This document shows positions 41,760 to 51,277 of a stretch of DNA of 64,000 bases, piece after piece. Source of the stretch: Mannheimia varigena (lineage in GTDB: Bacteria > Pseudomonadota > Gammaproteobacteria > Enterobacterales > Pasteurellaceae); contig NZ_CP016226.1 of assembly GCF_013377235.1 (NCBI RefSeq), positions 372,001-436,000 of the forward strand. Direction: 5' to 3'. The notes beneath the pieces are model-generated. The model saw nothing but the letters and a program-made list of their open reading frames with translations, had not been told where the DNA came from and ran no database searches. Position numbers and translations under genes: made by a program. The stretch's first letter is position 1, and each line of letters begins with the position of its first letter.

Positions 41760-43178
41760 ATGGTGCTTCACTCTTCTTTATTTCCTACTCAATTTTGGGC
41801 TGAAAAAACAGCCCAAGATATTGCTATTATTCGGGAAAAGGGAAAAAACGATTATTTCCCCCATCTCCCAGCTCAACTGAGTTGGGTGGAATTTCAATAT
41901 TTACTTCAACAAGTATGTGCTATTCTAAAAACTCAAAATGTTACTACTGAATGCTTAGTTGCTTACTGTGGTGTTAATCGTTTTTGCGGGTTACTTGTCT
42001 ATTGTGCCACACTCTCGCTAGGAGCAAAAATCTTAATGCTCAATCCGGCACAAACTCAAGCACAACAACAAACCATATTAGAAGAAACGAGTGTTGATGT
42101 TTTTATTACCGATAATACATTTGAAAATTTTTCGGCAAAAACAACCGCTTGTAGCCATTTACCTAACCTTGATTTTGAACAACCTGCCACGCTCACCTTA
42201 ACGTCTGGTTCAACAGGTATGCCAAAAGCAGCAGTACATTCAATTTCTGCTCATTTATATAATGCCGAAGGCGTGTGTGAATTAATGGAATTTGAAAAAA
42301 CACATTCTTGGCTATTGAGCTTGCCTTTATTCCATGTTTCAGGACAAGGCATTGTTTGGCGTTGGTTACTTAAGGGGGCAACATTATATGTGAATGAGAG
42401 CAAAGATGCCTTTTTTACTTTGCTCAAACAAGTTAGCCACGCATCGCTTGTGCCAACACAATTACAACGCTATCTAGCTCAATTAGACTATGCAGCAAGT
42501 CAAAAATGTTTATTAGGCGGCACAGCTATTCCATCAGAACTTGTGGCTCAAGCTCAACAGCAAGGTATTACCACCTTTTCTGGCTATGGAATGACTGAAA
42601 TGGCTTCTACCGTTTGTGCAGTAGAAAATGAATTGGACAATGTAGGTTATCCTTTAAATCATCGAGAAGTCAAACTGGAAAACGGTGAAGTATGGGTAAA
42701 AGGGAAACCACTTGCATTAGGTTATTGGCAAAAAAATAGTAAAATTCGACCACTTGTAAATGAACAGGGCTGGTTTGCCACCAAAGACAGAGGTGAATGG
42801 AACAGCAAAAAACAACTTGTAATAAAAGGGCGATTAGATAATATGTTTATTTCAGGTGGCGAGAATATTCAACCTGAAGAGATCGAACAGATCATTTTTC
42901 GCTCAAACCTTGTGGAACAAGTGTTTATTCTGCCGATTGATGATAAGGAATTTGGGCAGCGACCGATTGCAATTGTACAATTCAAACAACCTAATTTAGC
43001 ACAAGAGGTTAATAAATTAAAAATTTGGTTGTCTGATAAATTAGAAAAATTTAAACAACCTGTTGCTTATTACCTGTTGGATACTGAACAATATCACATG
43101 CAAGGAACAATCAAAATTTCACGCAAACAATTACAGCAAGATATACAGAATAAAAGAATAAAGGAAATCTATGTTTAA
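41760..43178 (+). CDS. menE: o-Succinylbenzoate-CoA ligase
   Basis: A 472-residue acyl-adenylating enzyme of menaquinone synthesis. The P-loop LTSGSTGMPK is residues 147-156, and GYGMTEMAS and GRLDNMFISGGENIQPEEIE are the later ANL-family motifs. It is short compared with long-chain ligases but normal for MenE. It begins three bases after seqA and overlaps mscK by eight; the other men genes are elsewhere. Confidence 0.9.
   Translation: MVLHSSLFPTQFWAEKTAQDIAIIREKGKNDYFPHLPAQLSWVEFQYLLQQVCAILKTQNVTTECLVAYCGVNRFCGLLVYCATLSLGAKILMLNPAQTQAQQQTILEETSVDVFITDNTFENFSAKTTACSHLPNLDFEQPATLTLTSGSTGMPKAAVHSISAHLYNAEGVCELMEFEKTHSWLLSLPLFHVSGQGIVWRWLLKGATLYVNESKDAFFTLLKQVSHASLVPTQLQRYLAQLDYAASQKCLLGGTAIPSELVAQAQQQGITTFSGYGMTEMASTVCAVENELDNVGYPLNHREVKLENGEVWVKGKPLALGYWQKNSKIRPLVNEQGWFATKDRGEWNSKKQLVIKGRLDNMFISGGENIQPEEIEQIIFRSNLVEQVFILPIDDKEFGQRPIAIVQFKQPNLAQEVNKLKIWLSDKLEKFKQPVAYYLLDTEQYHMQGTIKISRKQLQQDIQNKRIKEIYV
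42144..42152 (-). repeat. DNA uptake signal in menE
   Basis: ACCGCTTGT in the coding sequence, at residues TAC near 130. Confidence 0.75.
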
Positions 43179-46100
43179 ACCGATGTTAAAAACCGCTTTT
43201 CTCAGTTTAGGGCTGATATTTGCTACAAGTAACTCTACTTTAGCTGAAATTCCGCTCCAAAAAGCAGTGCAAGGCCAACTTGATAGTGCAAAAAAATTAG
43301 ATCAAGCTGATGCAAATAATAAAGCCTTAGTTCAAACACTTGAGGATACCCTTTCGCTTCTCTCTCAAATTGAGAAGCAAAAAGCAGACAATGAAGCATT
43401 GAATAAATCTATTCAAGATGCTCAAAAAGCCTTAACAACCAGTCAAAACAATCTTGAAAAATTGAAAGCGATTGTTGTACCAAGCGCAGAAACCTTAACG
43501 CAAAAATCAACTACTAATTTACAAAAAGAACTTACTGCTGCACAAGCTAAGCTTGAAACTGTACAGCACGATTTAAGCCTAATCAATAATAATTTAGTTG
43601 CCCAAAATACTGCACCTGATAAAGCACAGGCCTCACTAACTGAAATGGTAAAACGTAAGCAGGAAATTAATGCTCAGCTTTCGGCTGCCAATATTCAAAG
43701 TGAGCTTCAAGCTAAATTAGAAGCAGAACTTGAATTAATTGAGTTAAAGAATACTTATAACCAAACATTACTAAATGGAAGTGAAAATTTAGCTGCAGTT
43801 TATTCCTCGCAACTGGAAGAAAAAAGACAAGAGCAGCAAAATCTACAAACTGAAATTGCTAATTTACAAACTGCAATCAATAATCAGATTGTAGAAGAAT
43901 CAAAAAATAAATTAGAACAAGCACAAGCGGTTCAAAATCAGCAAAATAATGCAACAGCTAATCCTATTATTTTGCGTGAGTTGGATCTAAACACCAAAAT
44001 AACCCAAGAATTGCTTGAGCAAACTAAAGATATGACACAGTTATCACAAGATAATTTGCGAATTAAAAGTGTGCTTGATAATTTACAACAAACTCAACGT
44101 AATATTGAAGAGCAAATTAGCTCATTACAAGGCACGTTAGTGCTTTCTCGTATTATTAATAAACAAAAGCAATCTTTACCACAAGATGAAATAATTTCGG
44201 GTATTCCTAAACAGATTACTGATTTACGTGTACGTGTTTTTGATATAACAGAATTGAGGGATTCTTTTACGAATATCAATACTTATATTGATAAGTTAGA
44301 AAAAGATGGAAAAACGACCTTTACTGCTCAAGAAAAATCACAGTTAACCACTATTTTACAAGAGCGTTCAGCCACTTTATCTGAAATGCTTAAATCATTA
44401 AATAGTCAGCTTAATTTATTGATTAATATTGAATTGAACCAACAACAGGTTCAAACCATTAGTGATACTTTACAACAAAAACTGCAGCAACAAAGCTTCT
44501 GGGTAAAAAGTAATAGCCCGATGGACTTAGAATGGTTCAGTAAATTTATTGATATCGCTCACTATCAAATTCTGGATATTGGTAAAAAACTCAATTTTTC
44601 AAACTGGCGTGATAACATTGTGCCAGCAGGTATTTTAGTAACTATTTTACTATTACTTGCTGCCTTTATTAATCGCCAAAAAGATAAAATTAAGCAAAAG
44701 CTACACCACATCAATAATCGATTAAAGATTGTAGCAACAGACAGCCAATGGAATACTCCGCTCGCTATTTTCTGGAGCTTAGTGCTTTGCTTACCAAGTA
44801 CTTTCATTTTCTTAGCTGGCTTCATCGCTATTACTTATATTTCATTTGAAAATCCACAAGAGGTATGGGCTTGGGGATTAAAAATGGCTACTTATTGGCT
44901 TTACTTTGCTTTCTTAGTGGCAATGTTACGCCCTCACGGCATAGGTCATATCCATTTTAATATGCCACAAAAAAGTAATGAAATTTTCCGAAATATTTTA
45001 AGGCGCTCAGTTTGGTTAATTGCATTATTGCTTAATACCTCGATTTTTACAAAATTAGAAACGGGTGTTTCTTACGATGTGCTTGGGCAAACGATGACAA
45101 TCCTTGTCTTAATTTTAATGATCTGGATGATTGCGCCAGCCTTTAGACAAGCTATTTCTACTTATGAAAATGTAACACATCAAGAAACCAAAGAATCAAA
45201 AAGTATTCCTCTAACGATCGTGAAATTAGTCTTGCTCATTGCACCTATTGTTCTGATTGTTCTCATTGTTTTGGGCTATTACTACACAGCATTAGTGATT
45301 ATTGAGCATTTAATTGCTTCCTATTTTGCAATTATTACTTGGATTATCGTTCGTAATGTTCTTTACCGTGCATTCTCAATTTCTGCACGTCGTCTTGCTT
45401 ACAGACGTTTGCAAGAAAAAAGAGAAGCTGCTGAAGCTAAAGCTCGTGCCAAAGCGGAACAAAATAACGAAAATCCGGATGGTGTTGAAATTCCATTTGA
45501 GTTAAAAGAGGATTCCATTGCCGTAAGCGAAGTGAAAAATCAAATGTTGAAATTAACCGATTTCGTACTTTGGATTGGTTTATTCGTACTCCTCTACTGG
45601 GTGTGGTCAGATTTAATTACCGTTGCCCTCTACTTAGATGGCGTAACCTTGTGGCAACAAAGTGTAACCACAGAGGCTGGCATTGTGATGGAATCTATCA
45701 CACTACTGAATTTACTCACTGCTATTTTGATTATTGTAGTGATGGTGGTGCTCATTCGCAACTTAAGTGGTTTGCTCGAAGCTCTTATTTTCTCACACTT
45801 TAAGTTATCGCAAGGTACGCCATATACCATTACCACGCTATTAACCTATTTGATTATTGCGCTAGGAGCAATATTTGCATTCGGTACATTAGGGGTATCT
45901 TGGAGTAAGCTCCAATGGTTACTCACCGCACTTTCCGTCGGTCTGGGTTTTGGTATGCAAGAAATCTTTGCAAACTTCGTTTCTGGTATTATCATCTTAT
46001 TTGAACGCCCAATGCGTATTGGCGATACGATTACAATCGGCACGTATAGTGGTACAGTCTCAAAAATCCGTATTCGTGCCACCACATTAGTTGATTTTGA

Positions 46101-46554
46101 TGGTAAAGAAGTTATCGTACCAAATAAAGCATTCGTAACCGAACGCTTGGTAAACTGGGCATTAAGCAGCACGGCAACCCGTATTATTGTGCAAGTTGGT
46201 GTTGCGTACGGTTCTGACGTAGAGTTAGTTAAACGCTTGTTACTGCAAGTCGCCGAAGAAAATCCAAAAGTACTGAAAGATCCACAACCAAGAGCTTATT
46301 TCCTTACATTTGGTGCAAGCACATTGGATCACGAATTAAGAGCTTATGTGAATGATTTATCTGATCGCAACCCAACGATTGATGCACTTAATACACGTAT
46401 CCATCAGCTCTTTAATGAACATAATATTGATATTGCATTTAACCAATTAGATGTGTATATCAAAAACAATGACACACAAGATGAAATTAAAATAGGCTCA
46501 AAACGCTTTGATTTTGAACTACCAAATAACATAACAACAAAAGAAAAGGAATAA
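43171..46554 (+). CDS. mscK: Mechanosensitive channel MscK (KefA)
   Basis: A 1127-residue membrane protein with a signal peptide (about 1-25), a long periplasmic coiled-coil region (about 40-440), about eleven membrane helices (from 480) and a C-terminal MscS-type channel domain (about 890-1095) with the pore and cage segment SVGLGFGMQEIFANFVSG, RPMRIGDTITIG and DGKEVIVPNKAF. It opens under hypo-osmotic shock, in a potassium-dependent way in E. coli. It overlaps menE by eight bases and ends two before aroC. Two uptake signals lie inside, one of the H. influenzae type. Confidence 0.93.
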   Translation: MFKPMLKTAFLSLGLIFATSNSTLAEIPLQKAVQGQLDSAKKLDQADANNKALVQTLEDTLSLLSQIEKQKADNEALNKSIQDAQKALTTSQNNLEKLKAIVVPSAETLTQKSTTNLQKELTAAQAKLETVQHDLSLINNNLVAQNTAPDKAQASLTEMVKRKQEINAQLSAANIQSELQAKLEAELELIELKNTYNQTLLNGSENLAAVYSSQLEEKRQEQQNLQTEIANLQTAINNQIVEESKNKLEQAQAVQNQQNNATANPIILRELDLNTKITQELLEQTKDMTQLSQDNLRIKSVLDNLQQTQRNIEEQISSLQGTLVLSRIINKQKQSLPQDEIISGIPKQITDLRVRVFDITELRDSFTNINTYIDKLEKDGKTTFTAQEKSQLTTILQERSATLSEMLKSLNSQLNLLINIELNQQQVQTISDTLQQKLQQQSFWVKSNSPMDLEWFSKFIDIAHYQILDIGKKLNFSNWRDNIVPAGILVTILLLLAAFINRQKDKIKQKLHHINNRLKIVATDSQWNTPLAIFWSLVLCLPSTFIFLAGFIAITYISFENPQEVWAWGLKMATYWLYFAFLVAMLRPHGIGHIHFNMPQKSNEIFRNILRRSVWLIALLLNTSIFTKLETGVSYDVLGQTMTILVLILMIWMIAPAFRQAISTYENVTHQETKESKSIPLTIVKLVLLIAPIVLIVLIVLGYYYTALVIIEHLIASYFAIITWIIVRNVLYRAFSISARRLAYRRLQEKREAAEAKARAKAEQNNENPDGVEIPFELKEDSIAVSEVKNQMLKLTDFVLWIGLFVLLYWVWSDLITVALYLDGVTLWQQSVTTEAGIVMESITLLNLLTAILIIVVMVVLIRNLSGLLEALIFSHFKLSQGTPYTITTLLTYLIIALGAIFAFGTLGVSWSKLQWLLTALSVGLGFGMQEIFANFVSGIIILFERPMRIGDTITIGTYSGTVSKIRIRATTLVDFDGKEVIVPNKAFVTERLVNWALSSTATRIIVQVGVAYGSDVELVKRLLLQVAEENPKVLKDPQPRAYFLTFGASTLDHELRAYVNDLSDRNPTIDALNTRIHQLFNEHNIDIAFNQLDVYIKNNDTQDEIKIGSKRFDFELPNNITTKEKE
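43923..43931 (+). repeat. DNA uptake signal in mscK
   Basis: Exact ACAAGCGGT within the coiled-coil coding part (QAVQ). Confidence 0.75.
45925..45933 (-). repeat. H. influenzae-type uptake 9-mer in mscK
   Basis: ACCGCACTT, complement of AAGTGCGGT. A chance match to one 9-mer is possible in 64 kb; noted because a second copy is at 63210. Confidence 0.4.
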
Positions 46555-46556
46555 AG

Positions 46557-47639
46557 ATGGCAGGCAACAGCATTGGACAATTATTTAAAGTCACTACTTT
46601 CGGCGAATCACACGGTATTGCATTAGGCTGTATCGTAGATGGCGTGCCACCAAATATGACATTAAGTGAAGCTGATTTACAGCCTGATCTAGACCGCCGT
46701 AAACCCGGCACTTCACGCTACACTACCCCTCGCAGAGAAGATGATGAAGTGCAAATTTTATCTGGTGTATTTGAAGGTAAAACAACGGGAACAAGCATTG
46801 GTTTAATCATTAAAAATGGCGACCAACGCTCACAAGATTACGGCGATATTGCTGAGAAATTCAGACCGGGACACGCTGATTATACTTACCAACAAAAATA
46901 CGGTATTCGTGATTATCGTGGTGGTGGTCGTTCATCTGCTCGTGAAACAGCAATGCGTGTTGCAGCAGGAGCTATTGCCAAAAAATATTTGCGTGAGCAA
47001 TTTGGGATTGAAGTACGTGGCTATTTATCTCAAATTGGTAATGTAAAAATTAACCCGAAAACGGTTGAAAATATTGAACAGATTGATTGGCAAGCTGTCA
47101 ATAGTAATCCATTCTTCTGCCCAGACCCGGTTGCAGTTGAAGGCTTTGACGCTTTAATTCGTGATCTGAAAAAAGAGGGCGATTCAGTAGGTGCAAGACT
47201 CACTGTAATTGCCGAGAAAGTGCCTGTTGGTTTAGGTGAGCCGGTATTTGACCGCTTAGATGCCGAGCTTGCCCACGCTTTAATGTCTATCAACGCAGTG
47301 AAAGCGGTCGAAATTGGCGATGGTTTTGCCGTAGTGGAACAACGTGGTAGCGAACACCGTGATGAGATGACCCCAGAAGGTTTCCTTTCTAACCATGCAG
47401 GCGGTATCTTAGGTGGCATTAGCTCCGGCCAGCCGATTATCGCCCACATTGCGTTAAAACCGACTTCCAGCATCACCATTCCAGGCAGAAGTGTGAATAA
47501 AAACAACGAGCCGGTTGAAGTTATTACTAAAGGCAGACACGACCCTTGCGTGGGCATTCGTGCTGTGCCAATTGCAGAAGCGATGATGGCAATCGTATTG
47601 CTGGATCATTTACTTAGATTTAAGGCTCAATGCCGTTAA
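46557..47639 (+). CDS. aroC: Chorismate synthase
   Basis: A 360-residue FMN-dependent enzyme, last step of the shikimate pathway. The signatures GESHGIALG (near 15), RDYRGGGRSSARETA (about 122) and RHDPCVGIRAVPIAEAM (about 325) are present, as in E. coli. AAGGA precedes ATG 46557, directly after mscK. mepA follows as in E. coli. Confidence 0.97.
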   Translation: MAGNSIGQLFKVTTFGESHGIALGCIVDGVPPNMTLSEADLQPDLDRRKPGTSRYTTPRREDDEVQILSGVFEGKTTGTSIGLIIKNGDQRSQDYGDIAEKFRPGHADYTYQQKYGIRDYRGGGRSSARETAMRVAAGAIAKKYLREQFGIEVRGYLSQIGNVKINPKTVENIEQIDWQAVNSNPFFCPDPVAVEGFDALIRDLKKEGDSVGARLTVIAEKVPVGLGEPVFDRLDAELAHALMSINAVKAVEIGDGFAVVEQRGSEHRDEMTPEGFLSNHAGGILGGISSGQPIIAHIALKPTSSITIPGRSVNKNNEPVEVITKGRHDPCVGIRAVPIAEAMMAIVLLDHLLRFKAQCR

Positions 47640-47697
47640 ACTAAAAGTTCAAGCGATTGATTTGTTACTCTTGTTTGCAAAAAAATCCACAAATTTA

Positions 47698-47706
47698 ACC
47701 GCTTGG
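47698..47706 (-). repeat. Uptake-signal variant before mepA
   Basis: ACCGCTTGG; with the partial CAAGCGAT at 47650 it would form a poor hairpin with a mismatch. Confidence 0.5.
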
Positions 47707-47732
47707 ATGATTTATATAAACTCGGAAAAATA

Positions 47733-48560
47733 ATGAATTTACTTAAAATAGCCTTTATTTCAATTCTAGTAATCGCAGCTACCGCAGCCAATGCAACTCA
47801 ATGGGAAAAAATTAAAACCCCAGTTCAAGGTAAAGCTCAATCTATTGGGGGATATAGCAATGGTTGCATTATCGGTGCTAAGCCATTAGCCTTAAAAGGC
47901 GAAGGTTACCAAGTAATCCGTTCTGCAAGAAACCGCTATTACGGACATCCACAACTACTCGATTACCTCACTAACTTAGCCAAAAGAGCAAAAGCCGCTG
48001 GTGTGCCAACCATTCTGATTGGTGATATGGGAATGCCTGCAGGTGGGCGTTTCTCATCAGGGCACGCCTCTCACCAAACTGGGCTTGATGCGGATATTTG
48101 GTTCAGATTTGGTCCAATGGATGATGAAACGGCGAAAAATCCGGCAGGGCTTGCTACGCTGATGGTGAATCGAAATATCCAACGAGTGGACGACAATCTT
48201 TGGAATCAACACCACACCAATTTGGTGAAACTCGCCGCCGTCGATAGCCGCGTGGATCGCATTTTCGTTAATCCTGCCATTAAGGTGAAATTGTGCCAAA
48301 CAGCAGGCTCAGATCGTGGCTGGTTGCGTAAAATCCGTCCTTGGTATGGACACGACTCACATTTCCACATTCGCTTAACTTGCCCGGCTGATGCGGCAAG
48401 TTGTGAAAACCAATCACCGGTGCCGGCAGGCGATGGCTGTGGCGAAGAACTTTACTCTTGGTTTGAGCCAAAGCTGGATACAGGCATACCAAGATCTAAA
48501 GTCTTACCAACACCACCGGTTCAATGTCAGATGATTTTATCTGAACAAGGTTTGAATTAA
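47733..48560 (+). CDS. mepA: Penicillin-insensitive murein DD-endopeptidase MepA
   Basis: A 275-residue exported protein (274 in E. coli) that cuts D-Ala-mDAP crosslinks. A signal peptide of about 21 residues ends ANA. The zinc and catalytic ligands are in FSSGHASHQTGLDADIWF (about 108-125, His111, His114, Asp121) and HDSHFHIRL (about 207). ATG 47733 is chosen over an upstream one because it gives a proper signal peptide. Confidence 0.92.
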   Translation: MNLLKIAFISILVIAATAANATQWEKIKTPVQGKAQSIGGYSNGCIIGAKPLALKGEGYQVIRSARNRYYGHPQLLDYLTNLAKRAKAAGVPTILIGDMGMPAGGRFSSGHASHQTGLDADIWFRFGPMDDETAKNPAGLATLMVNRNIQRVDDNLWNQHHTNLVKLAAVDSRVDRIFVNPAIKVKLCQTAGSDRGWLRKIRPWYGHDSHFHIRLTCPADAASCENQSPVPAGDGCGEELYSWFEPKLDTGIPRSKVLPTPPVQCQMILSEQGLN

Positions 48561-48584
48561 TTGCAAAACAACTCTTTTTTCTTA

Positions 48585-48609
48585 ACCGCTTGTAAGCATA
48601 ACAAGCGGT
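48585..48609. terminator. Uptake-signal hairpin between mepA and topB
   Basis: ACCGCTTGT (48585-48593) and ACAAGCGGT (48601-48609) form a perfect nine-pair stem around AAGCATA. The weak poly-T makes it a moderate terminator. Confidence 0.75.
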
Positions 48610-48634
48610 TAAATTTCTTGAAAATTTTACCATT

Positions 48635-50554
48635 ATGCGTTTATTTGTAGCCGAAAAACCAAGTCTTGCCCGAGCAATTGCCGATGTGTTGCCAAAACCG
48701 CACACCAGAGGCGACGGCTTTATTCAATGCGGCGAACACGACACCGTAACTTGGTGTATTGGCCATCTATTAGAACAAGCTGAACCTGATGCCTATGACG
48801 AACGTTTTAAAATGTGGCGAATGGAGCATCTCCCTATTGTGCCTGAGCAGTGGAAACTGATTCCGAAAAAAGAGACGCTGAAGCAATTTAAAGTGGTAGA
48901 ACGGCTGATCAAAAAAGCGGATATTTTGGTCAATGCTGGCGACCCGGATCGTGAAGGGCAACTTTTAGTAGATGAAGTTTTTGGCTATCTCAATTTACCG
49001 CCTGAATGCAAAAGCCAAATTCAGCGTTGTTTAGTCAGCGATCTCAACCCTGCTGCGGTAAGTCGTGCGATTGAAAAATTACAAAAAAATAGTGATTTTA
49101 TACCGCTTTCAACCTCTGCACTTGCTCGTGCCAGAGCCGATTGGCTTTATGGCATTAATATGACTCGAGCCTACACTCTGCAAGGGCGCTTTGCCGGCTA
49201 TAAAGGCGTGCTATCGGTTGGGCGAGTACAAACCCCTGTGTTGGGCCTGATCGTTCGCCGAGATCTGGAGATCGAAAACTTTATTCCAAAAGATTATTTT
49301 GAGGTTTTCGCACACATTGTCGTGCCAGAAACGCAAGAAAAATTCAAAGCGCAATGGCAACCGAGTAAGGCGTGCGAAGATTATCAAGACGAAGATGGGC
49401 GAGTACTTTCTCGCCCGCTCGCTGAAAATGTGGTTAAACGCATTACCAATCAGCTAGCAAAAGTGGTGGAATATCAAAATAAAATCGAGAAAGAAACCGC
49501 TCCGCTGCCCTATTCGCTGTCGGTTTTACAAATGGAAGCCGCAGGAAAATATGGGTTTTCTGCTCAAGCGGTACTGGATATTTGCCAAAAATTGTATGAA
49601 ACACACAAACTGATTACTTACCCACGTTCCGACAATCGCTATTTGCCGAGCGAACATTTTAACGACCGTTTCAAGGTAATGGCGGCGATTTCGCACCATT
49701 TACCTGAATATCAAGAAAAGCCTGAGGTAGTTGATCCGAACAAACGAAACCGTTGTTGGAACGACAAAGAGGTGGAAGCTCACCACGCTATTATTCCAAC
49801 TGCCAGACAAGGCACTGTGCATTTGACTGAAAATGAGAAACGGATTTATCAACTCATTGCTCGCCAATACTTAATGCAATTCTGTCCTGATGCGGAATAC
49901 CGCAAAAGCAAAATTGATCTTGAAATTGCGGGTGGAAAGTTTACCGCACAAGCTCGTAATTTATCAGTTGCGGGCTGGAAAGCCTTGCTTGGTAAAGGAG
50001 ATAGTTTTGATGATGCCGAACCGCTACTGCCGATTGTGAAGAAAGGGCAAGTTCTCCATTGTGAAAACGGCGAAATTGCGAGCAAAAAAACGCAACCGCC
50101 ACGCCATTTTACTGATCGCAGCCTGCTTTCTGCGATGACCGGCATTGCTCGATTTGTGCAAGATAAAGAATTGAAAAAAGTGCTAAGAGAAACCGATGGC
50201 TTAGGCACAGAAGCTACTCGTGCCGGTATTATAGAATTACTGTTTAAGCGTGGCTTCTTAATCCGCAAAGGTAAAAATATTCACAGCACAGAAGCAGGAA
50301 GAACTCTCATTCATGCCTTACCTGATTCTGCGACGCAGCCTGATATGACCGCTCATTGGGAAATGCAGCTTAACCAAATCAGCAAAAAAGAGGCTAGCTA
50401 TCAGCAATTTATGTTTGAGCTAAATCAGCAATTACCTCATTTGCTACAAAGCCCAAATCGTCAAATTTTGCAAAATTTAGCGAAAATAACACCGCTTGCA
50501 AATAAACCGAAAGCTCATTATTCGAAAAAGACAGCACGATCTGTTGAAAATTAA
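48635..50554 (+). CDS. topB: DNA topoisomerase III
   Basis: A 639-residue type IA topoisomerase that resolves precatenanes and recombination intermediates with RecQ. The TOPRIM domain begins MRLFVAEKPSLARAIADVL and has NAGDPDREGQLLVDEV (about 100-115); the catalytic tyrosine lies in LITYPRSDNRYLPSE (about 327). The C terminus is short and has no added zinc fingers, as usual for E. coli-like TopB. Contains two uptake-signal matches near 49565 and 50491. Confidence 0.95.
   Translation: MRLFVAEKPSLARAIADVLPKPHTRGDGFIQCGEHDTVTWCIGHLLEQAEPDAYDERFKMWRMEHLPIVPEQWKLIPKKETLKQFKVVERLIKKADILVNAGDPDREGQLLVDEVFGYLNLPPECKSQIQRCLVSDLNPAAVSRAIEKLQKNSDFIPLSTSALARARADWLYGINMTRAYTLQGRFAGYKGVLSVGRVQTPVLGLIVRRDLEIENFIPKDYFEVFAHIVVPETQEKFKAQWQPSKACEDYQDEDGRVLSRPLAENVVKRITNQLAKVVEYQNKIEKETAPLPYSLSVLQMEAAGKYGFSAQAVLDICQKLYETHKLITYPRSDNRYLPSEHFNDRFKVMAAISHHLPEYQEKPEVVDPNKRNRCWNDKEVEAHHAIIPTARQGTVHLTENEKRIYQLIARQYLMQFCPDAEYRKSKIDLEIAGGKFTAQARNLSVAGWKALLGKGDSFDDAEPLLPIVKKGQVLHCENGEIASKKTQPPRHFTDRSLLSAMTGIARFVQDKELKKVLRETDGLGTEATRAGIIELLFKRGFLIRKGKNIHSTEAGRTLIHALPDSATQPDMTAHWEMQLNQISKKEASYQQFMFELNQQLPHLLQSPNRQILQNLAKITPLANKPKAHYSKKTARSVEN
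50491..50499 (-). repeat. Uptake-signal variant near the topB 3' end
   Basis: ACCGCTTGC in the coding sequence, last base different from consensus. Confidence 0.6.
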
Positions 50555-50584
50555 ATCAAGCGTTTAAAAATCAGCGTTTGGCTC

Positions 50585-50613
50585 TTGTCAAACGGACGTA
50601 AATTCTATATTAT
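50585..50613 (+). promoter_or_regulatory. Probable secG promoter
   Basis: TTGTCA (50585-50590) and TATTAT (50608-50613) with a 17-base spacer, predicting a start about 40 bases before the secG ATG. Confidence 0.65.
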
Positions 50614-50661
50614 TCACGCCATTGCAAATTTCGCATTAAAGAATATATAGAGAACAAATTA

Positions 50662-50988
50662 ATGTTAATTAACGTTTTAACGATTGTTTATCTTGTAGTA
50701 GCCATTTTGCTAATTGCATTTGTGTTAATGCAACAAGGCAAAGGTGCTGATGCTGGAGCTTCTTTCGGAGCTGGTGCTTCAGCAACAGTTTTCGGCTCAG
50801 CAGGCTCAGCAAACTTTTTATCAAGAACAACTGCTTTATTAGCAACTATTTTCTTCGCAATTAGCTTAGTGATTGGAAATTTAAGTTCACACACAACTGC
50901 TCCAACAAGCCAATTTGAAGATTTAAGTCACATTGAACAAAAACAAGCAGAACCTGTAAAAACAGAAAACAGCGATATTCCTCAATAA
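50662..50988 (+). CDS. secG: Protein-export membrane protein SecG
   Basis: A 108-residue Sec translocon subunit with two membrane helices (about 3-23 and 55-75) and the conserved MQQGKGADAGASFGAGAS loop. It stimulates SecA cycling. The following tRNA-Leu(GAG) reproduces the secG-leuU order of E. coli, and only one terminator, after the tRNA, is visible, so both are probably in one transcript. Confidence 0.95.
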   Translation: MLINVLTIVYLVVAILLIAFVLMQQGKGADAGASFGAGASATVFGSAGSANFLSRTTALLATIFFAISLVIGNLSSHTTAPTSQFEDLSHIEQKQAEPVKTENSDIPQ

Positions 50989-51007
50989 TCGCAAAATCAG
51001 AATAAAT

Positions 51008-51093
51008 GCTCTGGTGGTGGAATTGGTAGACACGCTATCTTGAGGGGGTAGTGTCCATAGGATGTGCGAGTTCGAGTCTCGCCCAGAGCACCA
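51008..51093 (+). tRNA. leuU: tRNA-Leu (GAG)
   Basis: An 86-nt class II tRNA with encoded CCA. Acceptor GCTCTGG pairs with CCAGAGC; anticodon GAG at 51042-51044 in CTATCTTGAGGGGGTAG; a variable arm GTGTCCATAGGATGTGC; T arm GAGTTCGAGTCTC. It corresponds to E. coli leuU, also downstream of secG. Confidence 0.93.
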
Positions 51094-51115
51094 TTTAACT
51101 ACAAAACTAAATAAG

Positions 51116-51149
51116 AAAGCCCGTAAAATCAACCTTTTCGGGCTTTTTT
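51116..51149 (+). terminator. Terminator after secG and tRNA-Leu
   Basis: AAAGCCCG (51116-51123) pairs with CGGGCTTT (51139-51146), then TTT; the loop is AAAATCAACCTTTT-like. Confidence 0.85.
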
Positions 51150-51187
51150 GCTATCGAAACAACCAAAAAAACGCTTCCTATCAAAAA

Positions 51188-51223
51188 TTTTAGTTGCACA
51201 TTTAGTTACATATTTAGCCTACT
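51188..51223. repeat. Degenerate 12-bp tandem repeat beside tRNA-Leu
   Basis: TTTTAGTTGCAC, ATTTAGTTACAT and ATTTAGCCTACT stand in a row with period 12. Read on the other strand it gives VTKCATK-like codons, a stretch often left at integrase ends, but there is a stop just before it and no gene. Confidence 0.3.
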
Positions 51224-51277
51224 ATCGGATGCCTATACAAGAGAAAGCTTCTTATTCACGGGAACAACCATATCAAG

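Noticed and set aside
45846..46172. Long open frame on the minus strand opposite mscK
   Set aside because: It is antisense to the conserved MscS domain, has no homology and no ribosome site.
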